Shown here piece after piece: positions 37,160 to 47,976 of a DNA stretch of 64,000 nucleotides. The stretch spans positions 20,982,975-21,046,974 of the forward strand of contig JALGQZ010000011.1 in the NCBI GenBank assembly GCA_023105745.1, in the 5' to 3' direction. The position numbers and the translations under genes were made by a program. The number at the start of each line of letters is the position of its first letter. Position 1 is the stretch's first letter. Below the pieces are notes generated by a model. It had not been told where the DNA came from and ran no database searches. It saw nothing but the letters and a program-made list of their open reading frames with translations. Source of the DNA: Austropuccinia psidii (Eukaryota > Basidiomycota > Pucciniomycetes > Pucciniales > Sphaerophragmiaceae).

Positions 37160-37890
37160 TGTGTAGTGCCCTCCTGACATGCTCCCAACACTGGTTACAA
37201 TCCTTACGCTTGCACAGTGCCCTCCCGACATGCTCCCAACACTGCTTACAATCCTTATGCTCGCGCAGTGCCCTCCCGACACTGCTTACCATCCTTACGC
37301 TTGTGTAGTGCCCTCCCAACATGCTCCCGACACTGGTTACAATCCTTACGCTTGCGCAGTGCCCTCCCGACATGCTCCCAACACTGCTTACAATCCTTAT
37401 GCTCGCGCAGTGCCCTCCCGACATGCTCCCGACACTGCTTACAATCCTTACGCTCACGGAGTGCCCTCCCGCCATGCTCCCGACACTGCTCACCATCCTT
37501 ACGCTCATGAAGTGCCCTCCCGACATGCTTCCGACACTGCTTACAATCCTTACGCTAGCGCAGTGCCCTCCCGACATGCTCCCGACACTGCTCACCATCC
37601 TTACGCTCACGGAGTGCCCTCCCGCCATGCTCCCGAAACTGCTCACCATCCTTATGCTCATGAAGTGCCCTCCCGACACTGCTTACGATCCTTACGCTCA
37701 CAGAGTGCCCTCCCGCCATGCTCCCGACACTGCTTACAATCCTTACGCTCACGGAGTGCCCTCCCGACACTGCTCACCATCCTTACGCTCATGAAGTGCC
37801 CTCCCGACATGCTCCCGACACTGCTTACAATCCTTACACTCGCCTAGTAGGTACCCTCCCGACATGCCTCCGACGCCGCTTACCATCCTT
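37160..37890 (+). repeat. Minisatellite 1, unit about 51 bases
   Basis: About fifteen units of the type CAATCCTTACGCTC, GTGCCCTCCCGACA, TGCTCCCGACACTGCTTA are joined in tandem, some lacking the last part. Because the full unit is a multiple of three, long frames run through on both strands (for example 37179-37847 and 37122-37679); they are repeats, not genes. The core CAATCCTTACGC and CCCGACA recur in minisatellite 2. Confidence 0.9.
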
Positions 37891-37912
37891 ACGCTTCCGT
37901 ACTACATCCATA

Positions 37913-37938
37913 GTGTACGGTGGCTTGTTGGCGTACAC
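37913..37938. repeat. Intergenic palindrome P1
   Basis: GTGTACG and CGTACAC arms surround a GTGGCTTG centre. It lies between minisatellite 1 and gene A. Confidence 0.65.
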
Positions 37939-38438
37939 AATGGACGCCATCGCCGAAATATGCTGAGTGGCCTTCTCTGCCAACAGGACCTCAGGGGAAA
38001 TTGGTCAGTATATTCACAATGTTGTGGTTAGGGTTTAAATCATGAGACTCACAAATTAAAACCTAATAAGTGGACTATTTAAGACAAGAGAATTGTTTCT
38101 CCTGTTTCGCCGACAAAACCATTTTATTTCATATCATTCAAATGGAACACTTTGCTTAGTCCTTACCTCATGAGTGTTGAATAGTTCAAAAGTTGACTTT
38201 AGTAGGTTTCTCACTAGTCAACTTTATTCAATTTCTCACAGGGAAGTGATTTCATTTGCATGATATGAAATAATTTGCAAAACATTGCCTCCTTCAATTT
38301 CCCGCCATATTGCATTTTGCAAATGCAATTATTTTACTTCCACCTATTTTCTTCAATTTGGATCTTTTTATTCAAAATTTTCAAACAAGTTATCAATCAA
38401 CTCGTCACCATCTATTTGCTTACTAAACTACCTCCGCG

Positions 38439-40679
38439 ATGGCCCAAACCCCGGGAAATTCAACTGAATTCAATGAACGACCAACTTCAGCAGCAGAGAG
38501 TGGAAGTGAAATCTCTGATATTGCCAGTAGTCGTGAATTAGGCATTGAAGTAGAGAGCCAGTCACATGAAGATAATCAAGATCCACCAGTTCTTCCAGAA
38601 TGTGAGTATGCATCCATCTTGAATATTTCTAATCTCTCAAAACCTGATATTGTGTCATAGCCTTTATTTCAGGTCAGCCTCCAAGCTCTCAGAAACCGAA
38701 TTTTAAAAGTTATGAGAAGGAAAAGACTGTTGAACCTTGTGCACCAACAGAAGATGATGGGCAAGATGATGTAATTTTCCGTGGGGAGGTGAAAATTATA
38801 TCCAAGGAACAATTTGTCTCCAACATTGCTCAAACAATCCCAAGGCTCGAAAAAATCCAAAATGATAGTAAAATTCCTGATTATGTGCGTCAAAAGATTG
38901 CTGAAGCCATGAGCCTGCTCAAAATGGATTTGAACCGTAAGTCCATTACTAATTCAAAACAAAATTGATATCAATAGCTGCTTACAATATATGGGCAGGT
39001 GTGGAGGTGGGAGAATCTCTACCTGAAGGATCTCGAGTCGTCATTGGATTTCCAGGCAAAGGATTAGGAAAAAGACCAAATATACATGCGACCAAAAAAA
39101 CAAACAAAAAACGCCGTACCTTTGAAGCCGCAAACAATTCTCGCGATCAAGGTCATGAAATTATCAATGTTGAAGTGGACCATATTGATAATGAACCTCC
39201 GCATACTGAACCCCCCCCATACTCAATGAAACAATCCATGATGAAGCTCCACATACTGAAAGCCCCCCGATACCCAATGAAACAATGCATGATGCAACCC
39301 CTCCCGCCTCTCCTCGGAATATTCAAGCCCCTCAAGAAAGGGAAACAATTAAACATGATACAATGGGACGAGATATGACTGATATAATTCCCGACGCTGA
39401 GCCCGAAGTGTCATCCGCTGCGAATTTTCAAGGAATATTTTTATCCCGCATGGAAGAGTTTGCAGGCATTTTGAATTATCATTCCAATATTTCTCAACAA
39501 TCATGGAAAAGGGGGCTTGATAATATCAATAGGATTTACAAAAATAGATGGGACAATTTACCAAAAAAGGATGCTCATACATTCCTGCCCGTTGGTATTA
39601 AGGTGATCAGTAACCGAGATCTTAAAATGTCGGCTTGGCTGCATGACCTTGAGATTGCAGGTGAGTTTTTTTTTATCTTTATGCATGATACTTGATTATT
39701 GGCTGTTGACTGGTGATATAAATTGCAATATACAGGGTTAGATTTTTTTAAGCCAACCTAAACAGAAGCGTTTTTTGATCACTACATTTGGAATCTCAAA
39801 TTGATGAAGGAATCAGCTAAACCTCCAGATAATCTCCCAAAATCTGAACACTCCTTCTTCAAAATGGTTCAGAGCCTTCTTTACCCTGCCAATCCAGTTA
39901 AACATTTTTGGGCAAATGTTATGTTTGAATCCATTAGTTTAGTCTCATACGATGTGATTGCACCCAAACCATATGTTGCACCAACATCAAATTCGACCGA
40001 TCCTCTTGGACTCGAACGCGGAGCAGTTGAATACCTTGCCTCCTGCTTGAGTAAATCAAAGCAAGGTGCAACCCAACTCAGCATTGAAGGTGGCGGCGCT
40101 GACAATGAGATATCCACAAAGCCGCACAAGAACCTGAAGGATCTAATGGATACAGTTATCCATTTGATGATTGCGTACAACATGGTACGTGCACATACAA
40201 AGGTTGAAGTTAATGGCATCAAAGGCAAACTCACGAACTCAAAAATAAATGAGGCCATCAAAGATCTTTTGGCGTGTCACAAGAATCTCAGAATAAATCA
40301 AATTTGCTATGGTATATTAGCAGCATTCTGTGCGGCGGGGGTTCGTGGTTTGATGGTATGCTCAGATGACTGGAGAACAAGTTCAGTTAAAGGGGCTTTA
40401 TCACTAATTGACATTTCCGCAAAACTTTCAGAGGGTAAAAATCTAGTGGAGCCAGTGTGGCTATGTACTAATAAGTATATATGTAATTTACTGAATAAAA
40501 GTTTCTTCTCATCAGAGTCTTTTAACCCCACTGTACCTCTTAGATTTGAATTTGCACGATGCTTAGTATTAGACTTTGGTGATGCCTGGGTGGCAAAACG
40601 CGGTCTTGGTTCAAGTGATGAGGTCACCTTGATGGTACCCAGGTCAGCTAAACTCACAACCAGGATTGACCCATTTTAG
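38439..40679 (+). CDS. Gene A: unknown transposon-borne protein, about 667 aa
   Basis: I do not recognise the family. Exons by hand: 38439-38601, 38673-38936, 38999-39660 and 39766-40679, all with GT..AG introns. The third acceptor (39764-39765) is preferred because the earlier AG would bring in a stop, and the decayed paralogue supports it. Exon 1 is Ser/Glu-rich (MAQTPGNSTEFNERP); exon 3 has a basic patch (KKTNKKRRTFE) that could be a nuclear signal. The last exon is a compact, probably globular domain with SCLSKSK, CTNKYICNLL and LVLDFGDAW. A run of eight C at 39211-39218 breaks the frame; nine would keep it open, with two related NET(I/M)HD(E/A) repeats just after. Homology to 13886-16003 shows that the protein family is conserved. 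No catalytic motif is evident. Confidence 0.75.
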
Positions 40680-40797
40680 ATTAGCTTTGTACTAGATAGA
40701 TTGTAATTTAATTTTGCAAAGTGATTTATGAATTTAATAATCATGACTTCCTATCCTACTACTGCCCGGATGCCACAGTCTGAGTACCAATAGTAAT

Positions 40798-40821
40798 TGT
40801 ACGGCGGCATGCCTCCGTACA
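40798..40821. repeat. Intergenic palindrome P2
   Basis: TGTACGGCGG, CATG, CCTCCGTACA: 22 of 24 positions are palindromic. It lies 120 bases after the stop of gene A. Confidence 0.8.
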
Positions 40822-40864
40822 TCATTGCAAAGACTCCGACAAGACGCAAGCTGAGTCAGGCATT

Positions 40865-41149
40865 GTGCCCGCGAGTAGCACACGCGGGGGCATTGCGGGA
40901 AGTCGCGTTTATCACTTCCCGCCAGCCCATAATAGGCAAAAGGTTCCTGTGTCTTTCAAGAGGACTGGGATAACTAGGGATCCGCAGCAGGATGCATATT
41001 GCATTTGCGTGTGCTTGCAATATTCCAAATGGTTGGATTGGAAAGTGATTGCATGGGAACATCAATATGTCAAATTGAATAATGCACTATCCACTGCAAT
41101 TTCTAGGTTCAGGTATTTGAGATCGCAAATTCGCGAAGGTCAGGTGTGA
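40865..41149 (+). CDS. Small unassigned open frame, 94 codons or fewer
   Basis: An open frame without a good ATG lies between gene A and the dioxygenase gene. Its product is not repeat-like and has a plausible helical C-terminus (LNNALSTAISRFRYLRSQI). The stretch could be an exon of an unrecognised small gene or a leader of the next transcript. I found no splice partner. The opposite-strand frame at 40856-41065 is probably a shadow. Confidence 0.25.
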   Translation: MPASSTRGGIAGSRVYHFPPAHNRQKVPVSFKRTGITRDPQQDAYCICVCLQYSKWLDWKVIAWEHQYVKLNNALSTAISRFRYLRSQIREGQV

Positions 41150-41256
41150 TCTTCCTTTTTAGCCGCAATTAAAAAAGATTCATCGTCCGCAATTCAATTT
41201 AGGTGGTATTAATAAATCAGTAATCATTTGGTTTCATTTCATTTTCTGCTGCAAGC

Positions 41257-42653
41257 ATGCCATTCACGAAAAAAGGAAAAGAGCATAAAAGGGAACTCGC
41301 AAGAAAGCGTCGGGCTGAGGAAGGAAAGTGTGAGTTTCTCGCTTAATCTCAGTGTATATATATAGATATATATATATGCTTCCACATTTATGTGGCACCC
41401 TCATTGAGCCCCACGGAAGAACATTGGCTTTAGTCGGTTCAGATTGTGCCAATGTCATGTGGGCTCCAACAGGGAAGTCAAAGGATGTGTGCCGAAGAAA
41501 GCTCCTTGGGCATTGGGCACCATTCTGGACTCAAAACTCCTTAGCTTCAAATGGCAGGAAGCAGTATCTGATATCTTGTATGCTTCAACACAAAGTGATC
41601 CCTCAACCACTCGGGAATAGTCGGACATCCCAAAAGATAAATGAGGGCAAAACCACCCAAAAGCAGAGGTTTTTTTCCTCCTCTCGACCAACAGCACAAA
41701 TATCAATGCCAGTATCAGCAAATATGATCCCAAGTGAAATTCGGAGCCTTGTGGATGTCAATCAGATCAAACCCATTCACTTTGGCCGTGTGGCAATTTT
41801 CTCTTCAACCGCATTACTCATTGCCCTTGTTGAATTCCGACCATTCACAACAATGAGTGAAGTCGAGGTCAATCAATGGGATGAATTATCACAATTCTTA
41901 TTTTGCAAAAAGAGGTTCACTGACCCTATTGCAACAAATGGAGCATTACTGGAGGGATTTATGTTTGCAATTGGGTGGCGCAAATGCACCACGAAGAATG
42001 AACAATTTGGTCTGTATGGAAGTGCTGGCAAAATTGAAAATGCAAAAGATGAATGGCGGGACCGAGGTGCCAATCTTAGCTCGGTGGGTTGCATTCTAGG
42101 TCAATCCTTACGATATGTTGGGGATAATTTATTTCAGAAGATTCAAAATTGCTACAACTCATTGGGGGTTCCGTCTTTTGATCAAGTCAAGTATGAAGGC
42201 AATAATCCCGCAAATCAGGGTGAATGTGAGTTTGCTTCGGCACTCACTTTCACCATGAATGGATTCAAAAACTCACCTCATCTTGATAAGGATGCATCGC
42301 TGTATGCTTCGGGATGGTGGTTTCAAGCTGATAAGGAGACCGGCCAAATTCAAAGAGATGCATCAAAGCGGTGTACAGGGGGGAAATTGATTTTCCCAAA
42401 TGAGCATTTTTGGATTGATCTATCCGATTGTCATGGGCTCATTCAGGTAGTGTGGGCCAGCAGTACATTTCTTCATTATACTGATCCAGCACAGGACAAC
42501 GAAAGCACAACACTAGTGGGTATGTCCGCACAATGCTCAAGGAGGTTGGCAAACACAATGTGCCGAAAAAGCCACGGCTATTATGAGATTGGCGAGGGAG
42601 CGGCCTATCAAATCAGGGATGGTAATACAATCTCAGCCCAATTCAAAGAGTGA
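41257..42653 (+). CDS. TET/JBP-like 2-oxoglutarate/Fe(II) dioxygenase, about 430 aa
   Basis: The proposed start at 41257 gives a short basic exon (MPFTKKGKEHKRELARKRR) and a GTGAGT donor at 41330. The acceptor is most likely at 41432-41433 (41441-41442 also keeps the frame). The C-terminal third carries the double-stranded beta-helix signature of the Tet-like dioxygenases widespread in basidiomycetes. FTMNGFKNSPHLDKD gives the iron ligands His (42279-42281) and Asp (42285-42287); GGKLIFPNEHFWIDLS follows; VVWASSTFLHYTDP gives the second His (42474-42476). An Arg pair downstream (CSRRLA) could bind 2-oxoglutarate. TET and JBP enzymes oxidise 5-methylpyrimidines in DNA. The upstream FMFAIGWRK motif also fits the family as I remember it. 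All key residues are present, so activity is plausible but unproven. It is encoded within the transposon, between A and the Cys-rich gene. Confidence 0.75.
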
Positions 42654-42781
42654 GGCAGTCGGAATAGCAGCTTGATTGGTAGATAATGGTGGGGTAAGGC
42701 AGAGGACAATATACACCAGGATTGGATGGTTTCGAGTGCGGGAGATGGGGTGTCTCACATGAAAAAGGGGTGAAGTGGATT

Positions 42782-42806
42782 ATGTACGGAGGCATGCCAC
42801 ATACAT
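42782..42806. repeat. Intergenic palindrome P3
   Basis: ATGTA and TACAT arms surround CGGAGGCATGCCAC. It lies 130 bases after the dioxygenase stop and before minisatellite 2. Confidence 0.7.
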
Positions 42807-42835
42807 ATTCCAGGTTTGTTGCTCTTGTCCAGGAT

Positions 42836-43198
42836 CCCAATGCTTCACACGCGAATCCTTATGCTTGTGCAGGTTCCGACAATGCTAAAAGTTCCTTACG
42901 CCTATGCGGGCTGCCGAAGCTTCACACGCCAATCCTTACGCCTGTGCAGGTTCCCGACAGCTCACACGCCAATCCTTACGCCTGTGCAGGCTCCCAACAG
43001 CTCACACGCCAATCCTTAGGCTTGTGAAGGTTGCCAACAATGCTGACAATTTCTTACGCCTGTGCAGGCTCCCAACAATTCACACGCCAATCCTTACGCC
43101 TGTGCAGGTTCCCAACAGCTCACACGCCAATCCTTACGCCTTTGCAGGCTCCCGACAGCTCACACGCCTATTGTTACGCTTGTGAAGGTTCCCGACAA
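42836..43198 (+). repeat. Minisatellite 2, unit about 40 bases
   Basis: About nine units of the type CACACGCCAATCCTTACG, CCTGTGCAGGTTCCCGACAG. It shares CAATCCTTACGC and CCCGACA with minisatellite 1. Frames through it (42722-43219) are repeat translations, not genes. The following 43220-43618 has no gene; it is the 3' flank of the minus-strand Cys-rich gene. Confidence 0.88.
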
Positions 43199-43618
43199 TT
43201 TAAACAATTCAATAAATGACTAAGATTAATAGCCTGTGACCATAGGAACGGCCATTTCTCATCAATCTGGAGTGGATTGCTCACATGCCGGAACCTCCCG
43301 CTTTTTTACAGTTAAGATTTGATATGGCTCTAAACAATGGAGGGTGAAAATATAGGAGGCAGGAATGGTGACTATTGGCGCATTTTTGGCAAAAGATTTT
43401 CACACATACAAATACTAACTCAAACTTTTGGTGGGGCACTTACGAAAATTATTCTCACACAATAGTAAATATGAATCATTGAGGAATTATAATAAATTCA
43501 CGTGAACAAAGAACGTAAGAGAAATTGAAAATATCTTTCATTGAATACAAAAAATTTATCTAAAGGAGTGTATTACAAAAGGTAAAAAGAGGAAAGAATA
43601 CAATTTTTTTTCTGGATT

Positions 43619-44929
43619 TTATTTTTCTAAGAATTTTGAGACTATCCCGGTGATGTCCTCCATTGCCTCGCCAAGGAGGGAGTTTAGTTCCTCCCGGAAT
43701 TCCCGGTGCATCTCATTTCGATGAGTTGCATCCACGAAAGGAATCATGTGGAGCAACCGACGATGCTCCAACAAGATTCGGTTGATCGATTCGTGGACGA
43801 TGGCTCGAGGAATCATTAGTATCGGGCGCAGGTTGGTGAATTCCTGGTGAGCGTGATAGTAGGAACGAGAGGAGCTTGGCACCGGGGGGAGGAGGCGGTT
43901 GGGTTCTCGGCGTCAATGGGAGGGATATCTGGGGAAGGAACCGGGGTAGGAGTGGTGGGAGGGGGAGGGGGTGATCCGACTGGCGTATCGTCGATGATGA
44001 TAATCGAGCGGGGAGTTGCGGGACGAGCTGAAGATGGTCGAAGGAGGGGTGAGGAAAAGTTGAGTTGAGTTGAAAAAGTGAAATAGGGACTTACCAAAAG
44101 GTTCCTCCGTTGATTGCGTAGGAGCCACCTCAGGTTGAGGCTCATGAGTCGCAATGTCCTCAGGTGGTTCGGAGGATGGACTCGGGCCAGGAATAGGTGG
44201 CTCATTGTGCTGGGAGGCTTCTACAAAAGGAGGAAGAGTCAGTTAAATTGATGCGAAAGTGAAAATGAGAAAAGAGAAAGTTGGCTGCTTACCGCGGAAT
44301 AAGTCCTCAGACCATCGGGTGCCACTCAGGACTGGAGTGGGTTGCCGGGGGGTTTGCTCGCGAGGCAAAGTAGGAACGGGAGAGTCTTGTGGGGGGGGAT
44401 TTGGGGGGTTTGGTTCTATGAGTAATGGAAAAAAGTGAGTATTATTGCGTGAAGATAAATGAGATAAGGAGGAGAAAGAAAACTTACTTTGGCGTTTGAA
44501 TCTCATCGGTAACAAGACATGGTGACGATCAGCCCAAGATCGAATGTCCTCTTTCCATCGCCATCCTTCATCGGCCGGATAATCACTTCGCTCAGGTCGA
44601 GGAGTGAAGTGACCATTGGATGGTGGCCTAGGAGGGGGGGTGGACAAATCGATGCTTGAGGGGACTGGGCTAATCGTCCTGAATCGTTCCCGCTGGCCTG
44701 TTTGGGGTCCCGGGGTCCACTCACGCTCGGAAATGGTTTCATAATCATCGGCCACAAAGGAGTCCTGGCGAGGGCGTCTTGGGCGGGAACTCCTCTGGCC
44801 GCGGGGTCGGAAGGGGCGGACGACAAACGAACATTTCTTGTGTGCTTGTCGGCAAGCATCACAAGCATCGGTCGTCGTCGAGGAACAAATGCAGGGGATA
44901 CCCCGCTGGGTGCATAACGTGCACGACAT
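43619..44929 (-). CDS. Cys-rich putative zinc-binding protein, about 366 aa
   Basis: Four exons on the minus strand (44929-44488, 44415-44293, 44220-44095, 44027-43619) join in frame with good GTAAG donors. The N-terminus has eight residues' worth of metal-ligand pattern: CTLCTQRGIPCIC followed by CDACRQAHKKC. The second half resembles part of a fungal Zn2Cys6 motif, and similar N-termini are common in repeat-linked basidiomycete proteins (memory). The middle is Pro/Ser/Arg-rich and disordered. The C-terminal frame (43619-43882) is helical (RILLEHRRLLHMI, FREELNSLLGEAM). One base in a run of C (plus-strand G run at 43884-43889) must be missing to connect exon 4 to that C-terminus, as in gene A. 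It may bind DNA or the transposon ends, but no function is shown. Confidence 0.6.
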
Positions 44930-45370
44930 CTAAAAACAAAACAAAACAGGTTAGTAACTGAATAGAAAGTAAGCAAACAAGAAAGAAAAGGAAGACATAC
45001 GATGATTTATAATTTTAAAACGGAATTCAAATTAAAAAAGCGCTAGTAGGAGGTTTTTAAAAGGTCAGAAGAGAGTCGTGAAGAAAGGGAATTATTAATA
45101 TTGGATCATAATGTTGAGAAAAGTTTAATTGGAGAAAAAGTACAAAGTAGATAGAAGTGGGGTTCTGAAAGTATTAGCAGGAAAAACAAAAAGCAAGCAG
45201 GAAGGGGAGTGGGGTTAGTCGAGTGCAAAAGAAAAGACTGGAAAGGCAGGAAGACGAGGGGGAATACGCACAAGAAGGACAAACGCGGGTGAGGTTGAAC
45301 GAAGTGGAGCGGGTGAGAGAGAAAGTGAAGTGCGTGTCATGTGAAGATGGTCTTTTATACCATGGTGAAG

Positions 45371-46497
45371 CTGAGACGATCTCAGCAGTTTCAGCACCCA
45401 CAAAAGTCTCAGCTTCAAGGCGTGTGGGCAAAATTGAAGCTGAGTCTCAGCGAATGCTGCAACTGGGAAGTGAAATGCTCGCGTGAGGCAGAAGAACAAT
45501 GGGGGTCTGGCTGAGTATTGCAATTTATTGAATTGTCAAGCTGAGTCAAATCCCCTTTGTTTCCTTAAATTGCCACCCAATCACGCAGGAGGGTGGTCGT
45601 GAGGCCCTTGTTGAATGTGCATTGTGGGTGCAATGCACAAGTAACCCATGCAGATATGCACCCGGTGCATTTGGTCACAAGTGACCGCGGCAAGATCACC
45701 GGCCTTGTGGCCTGGTGATAGTATTTGAACAAAGGGGGGGCTGTAAGACAAGTGAATACAGCGTGAGATTGCCTTGACCCATTGCTCAGGTTTGCTTTCG
45801 GGTCATAATTGAAATGCTCAGTGGCTGAAAATTTTAATTGCACAGTAATTGAACAATTGATATAACAATATCAAATGCACCGCTGAGTATTGCAATTTAT
45901 TGAATTGTCAAGCTGAGTCAAATCCCCTTTGTTTCCTTAAATAGCCACCCGATCACCCAGGAGGGTGGTTGTGAGGCCCATGTTGAATGTGCATTGTGGG
46001 TGCAATGCACAAGTGACCCATGCAGAAAAGCACCCGGTGCATTTGGTCACAAGTGACCGCGGCGAGATTACCGGCCATATGGCCTGGTAATAGTATGTGA
46101 ACAAAGGGGGGGGCTGTAAGACAAGTGAATACAGCGTGAGCTTGCCTCGACCCATTGCTCAGGTTTGCTTTTGGGTCATAATTGAAATGCTCAGTGGCTG
46201 AACATTGGAATTGCACAGTGATTGAACTATAGATATAACAATATCAAATGCACCATGCTGAGCCATTGCTCAGTCGTTTTTGTATGCGCGCACTCTGAGC
46301 ATTTGGCACAGCATCGGATGACATTTCAGCCAGGTGCAGCATTTCACACGCTTTGGTGAAGTGCTCCAAACTGAGCCTTCCAGTGAGCTATTGCAGAATT
46401 AGTTCATTCCATGGCTTTACTGAGCACTTTCACACGGTGCTTTTGACCATGACATGCTCAGCTTGCATGTGCAAATTGGGTGAAACGCAATGCTGAG
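45371..46497. repeat. Dense CTGAG/CTCAG motif cluster between divergent genes
   Basis: By eye about twenty CTGAG or CTCAG pentamers, often within GCTGAG or TGCTCAG, occur in 1.1 kb in both orientations. About two would be expected by chance. The cluster lies between the start of the Cys-rich gene (-) and the SNF2 gene (+), so it could be a shared regulatory region or an internal transposase-binding array. Confidence 0.6.
45511..46254 (+). repeat. Tandem duplication, period 372 bases
   Basis: CTGAGTATTGCAATTTATTG starts at 45511 and again at 45883. The two copies stay aligned, including GGGGGGCTGTAAGACAAG and ATATCAAATGCACC, with scattered differences. The frames 45565-45843 and 45953-46216 are translations of this duplication and not genes. 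Confidence 0.88.
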
Positions 46498-46620
46498 CAT
46501 GTGGCACATGAGCTACGTAAATACAAACGATCGGAAGGTGCATGCACATTTGCTATATGCATGCAGGCTCAAGTAGTATTACACCTTCCTGATCTGTACA
46601 GTACAGTCAACACTGTAGTA

Positions 46621-46650
46621 CGCAGTACACCTTTGTAAATGTGTACTGCG
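46621..46650. repeat. Perfect 10-bp hairpin with 10-base loop
   Basis: CGCAGTACAC, loop CTTTGTAAAT, GTGTACTGCG. It lies in the gene-free region upstream of the SNF2 gene. Its arms share GTAC with the P palindromes but it is not of the same family. Confidence 0.75.
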
Positions 46651-47450
46651 GGGCAGAGCAAAAGCTGTTCAACAATGTAACATGCAATCACGTCAAGCCA
46701 TCAAGTCATATCTCTCACCTGCATCCCTTTGATGCACCTTGTTGGACAGCTCTGCCTAACTACGGCACAGATGCGCATGTAATCCAAGTTAATGTAAGTG
46801 GGTCATAATGGGAAGACTTAATATTTGGGTCATACACAAAGAGTTGATTCACTCCGGTGCCATTGTTGGGGCAAACAATGACTGGCCCGCTTGTTCATTG
46901 TCGGGCAGCCACATGCTTTCATACGCACCCCCAATGGGTCATACACAGGCAACTTTCACACGCCTGGAAGACATTTTACTGCCAGTCTTCCAACTGCCTA
47001 TTTTCTTGGTTGGGTTGTCAGCTTGACTGCAGACGCTCACCCGCTTGCGTGTGGAAACCTGAGGCCAATCAGTGTGGATTTGCTTCAGTCTCATCCACAT
47101 TAGAATAATCCCAGCCTATGATTGCTGAGGCTGGTCATGTTTGAGTTGGTATCTCCCACCGCGGGTCATTTTCTTCACGTTCTCACACGCCCCGCGCAAG
47201 TTGTGGCACCTGGCTTGCAGCCAAAAAATCCCTTGGGCGTGTGGCCTCTTTCTCCGGAGTTCTGTACGCGTGTGAGGCAAAGACCCGGATTCCAATCTTG
47301 GTGGATTAGTACTCGCCTCAAACGCAATAGGGGTGAATGTATATGTGGATCACGGCTCATGGCTGGCGCCCCCTTTGATCATCCCACACATTCCCCCCTG
47401 AAAGCCCAGTAGGCATCAGTCAGCAAAAAACTTCAGGCAAAACCAAAGTC

Positions 47451-47476
47451 ATGTTTGGTGGCATGCCACCGAACAT
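47451..47476. repeat. Intergenic palindrome P4
   Basis: ATGTTTGGTGG, CATG, CCACCGAACAT: palindromic except for one base pair. It lies 500 bases before the SNF2 start. Confidence 0.82.
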
Positions 47477-47976
47477 ATCTCACCCACCCACACACAAACA
47501 TCCCCACAGTGAGATTGCCCTTTGAAACTGCCAACATTGCCCAGTAGGTCCCTGTGAACAATTAACCTGGGGAGGATACGCTCATTGTTCGCTGTCACAC
47601 CAGGGAACATGACTGCATGCCTCTAATATGCCCACCACAATAAGTTGCTACAACCCACCCAATTTCGGATGTGCTAATGTCAACCTTGTTCCACCAAAGG
47701 TTTCGTAACTCGCTGCAGATCCAGCAGTCATAATGGTGCACCCACATTTTGGCCACCTTGCCTTGATATATGCCCCAAATCGGATATGAAAATTATGAGC
47801 CCAAGAGGCCCACCTCCATCAAGACCATGCACGTAACCACAGGCCATCCCCCTTTTGGCCTGTTGCTTCCACTCATATAAGTTCCCCACCTGCACTTATT
47901 CCTCTCCATTCCCTTTAGCTAACCCTTCCCGATCATATAATTTGCAACTGTCCCCAAATAATTTAAAATAGCCATC

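Larger units (their letters stand above)
46255..47976. other. Upstream region of the SNF2 gene; no gene seen
   Basis: About 1.7 kb without a convincing gene. It holds a perfect 10-bp hairpin (46621-46650), palindrome P4 (47451-47476), and short frames of no recognisable content (46808-47412). CATATAATTTGC at about 47933 could be the TATA element of the SNF2 gene. Confidence 0.45.

Noticed and set aside
37122..37847. Long open frames (185-222 codons) on both strands
   Set aside because: They are translations of minisatellite 1, whose 51-base unit keeps frames open; the proteins are pure repeats on either strand.
37160..43198. CRISPR-like array
   Set aside because: Units are contiguous diverged tandem repeats without unique spacers, in a eukaryotic transposon.
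42722..43219. Open frames of 62-101 codons
   Set aside because: Translations of minisatellite 2 in three frames; no gene-like sequence apart from the repeat.
45565..46216. Paired minus-strand frames of 87-92 codons with similar products
   Set aside because: The similarity comes from the 372-base tandem duplication; no start context or splice sites support a gene.
47270..47310. tRNA-like T-arm sequence (GGATTCCAATC)
   Set aside because: No matching acceptor, D-arm or anticodon stem could be folded around it.
46808..47412. Plus-strand frames of 72-96 codons
   Set aside because: No recognisable content and overlapping open frames in all registers of a stop-poor, GC-richer stretch.
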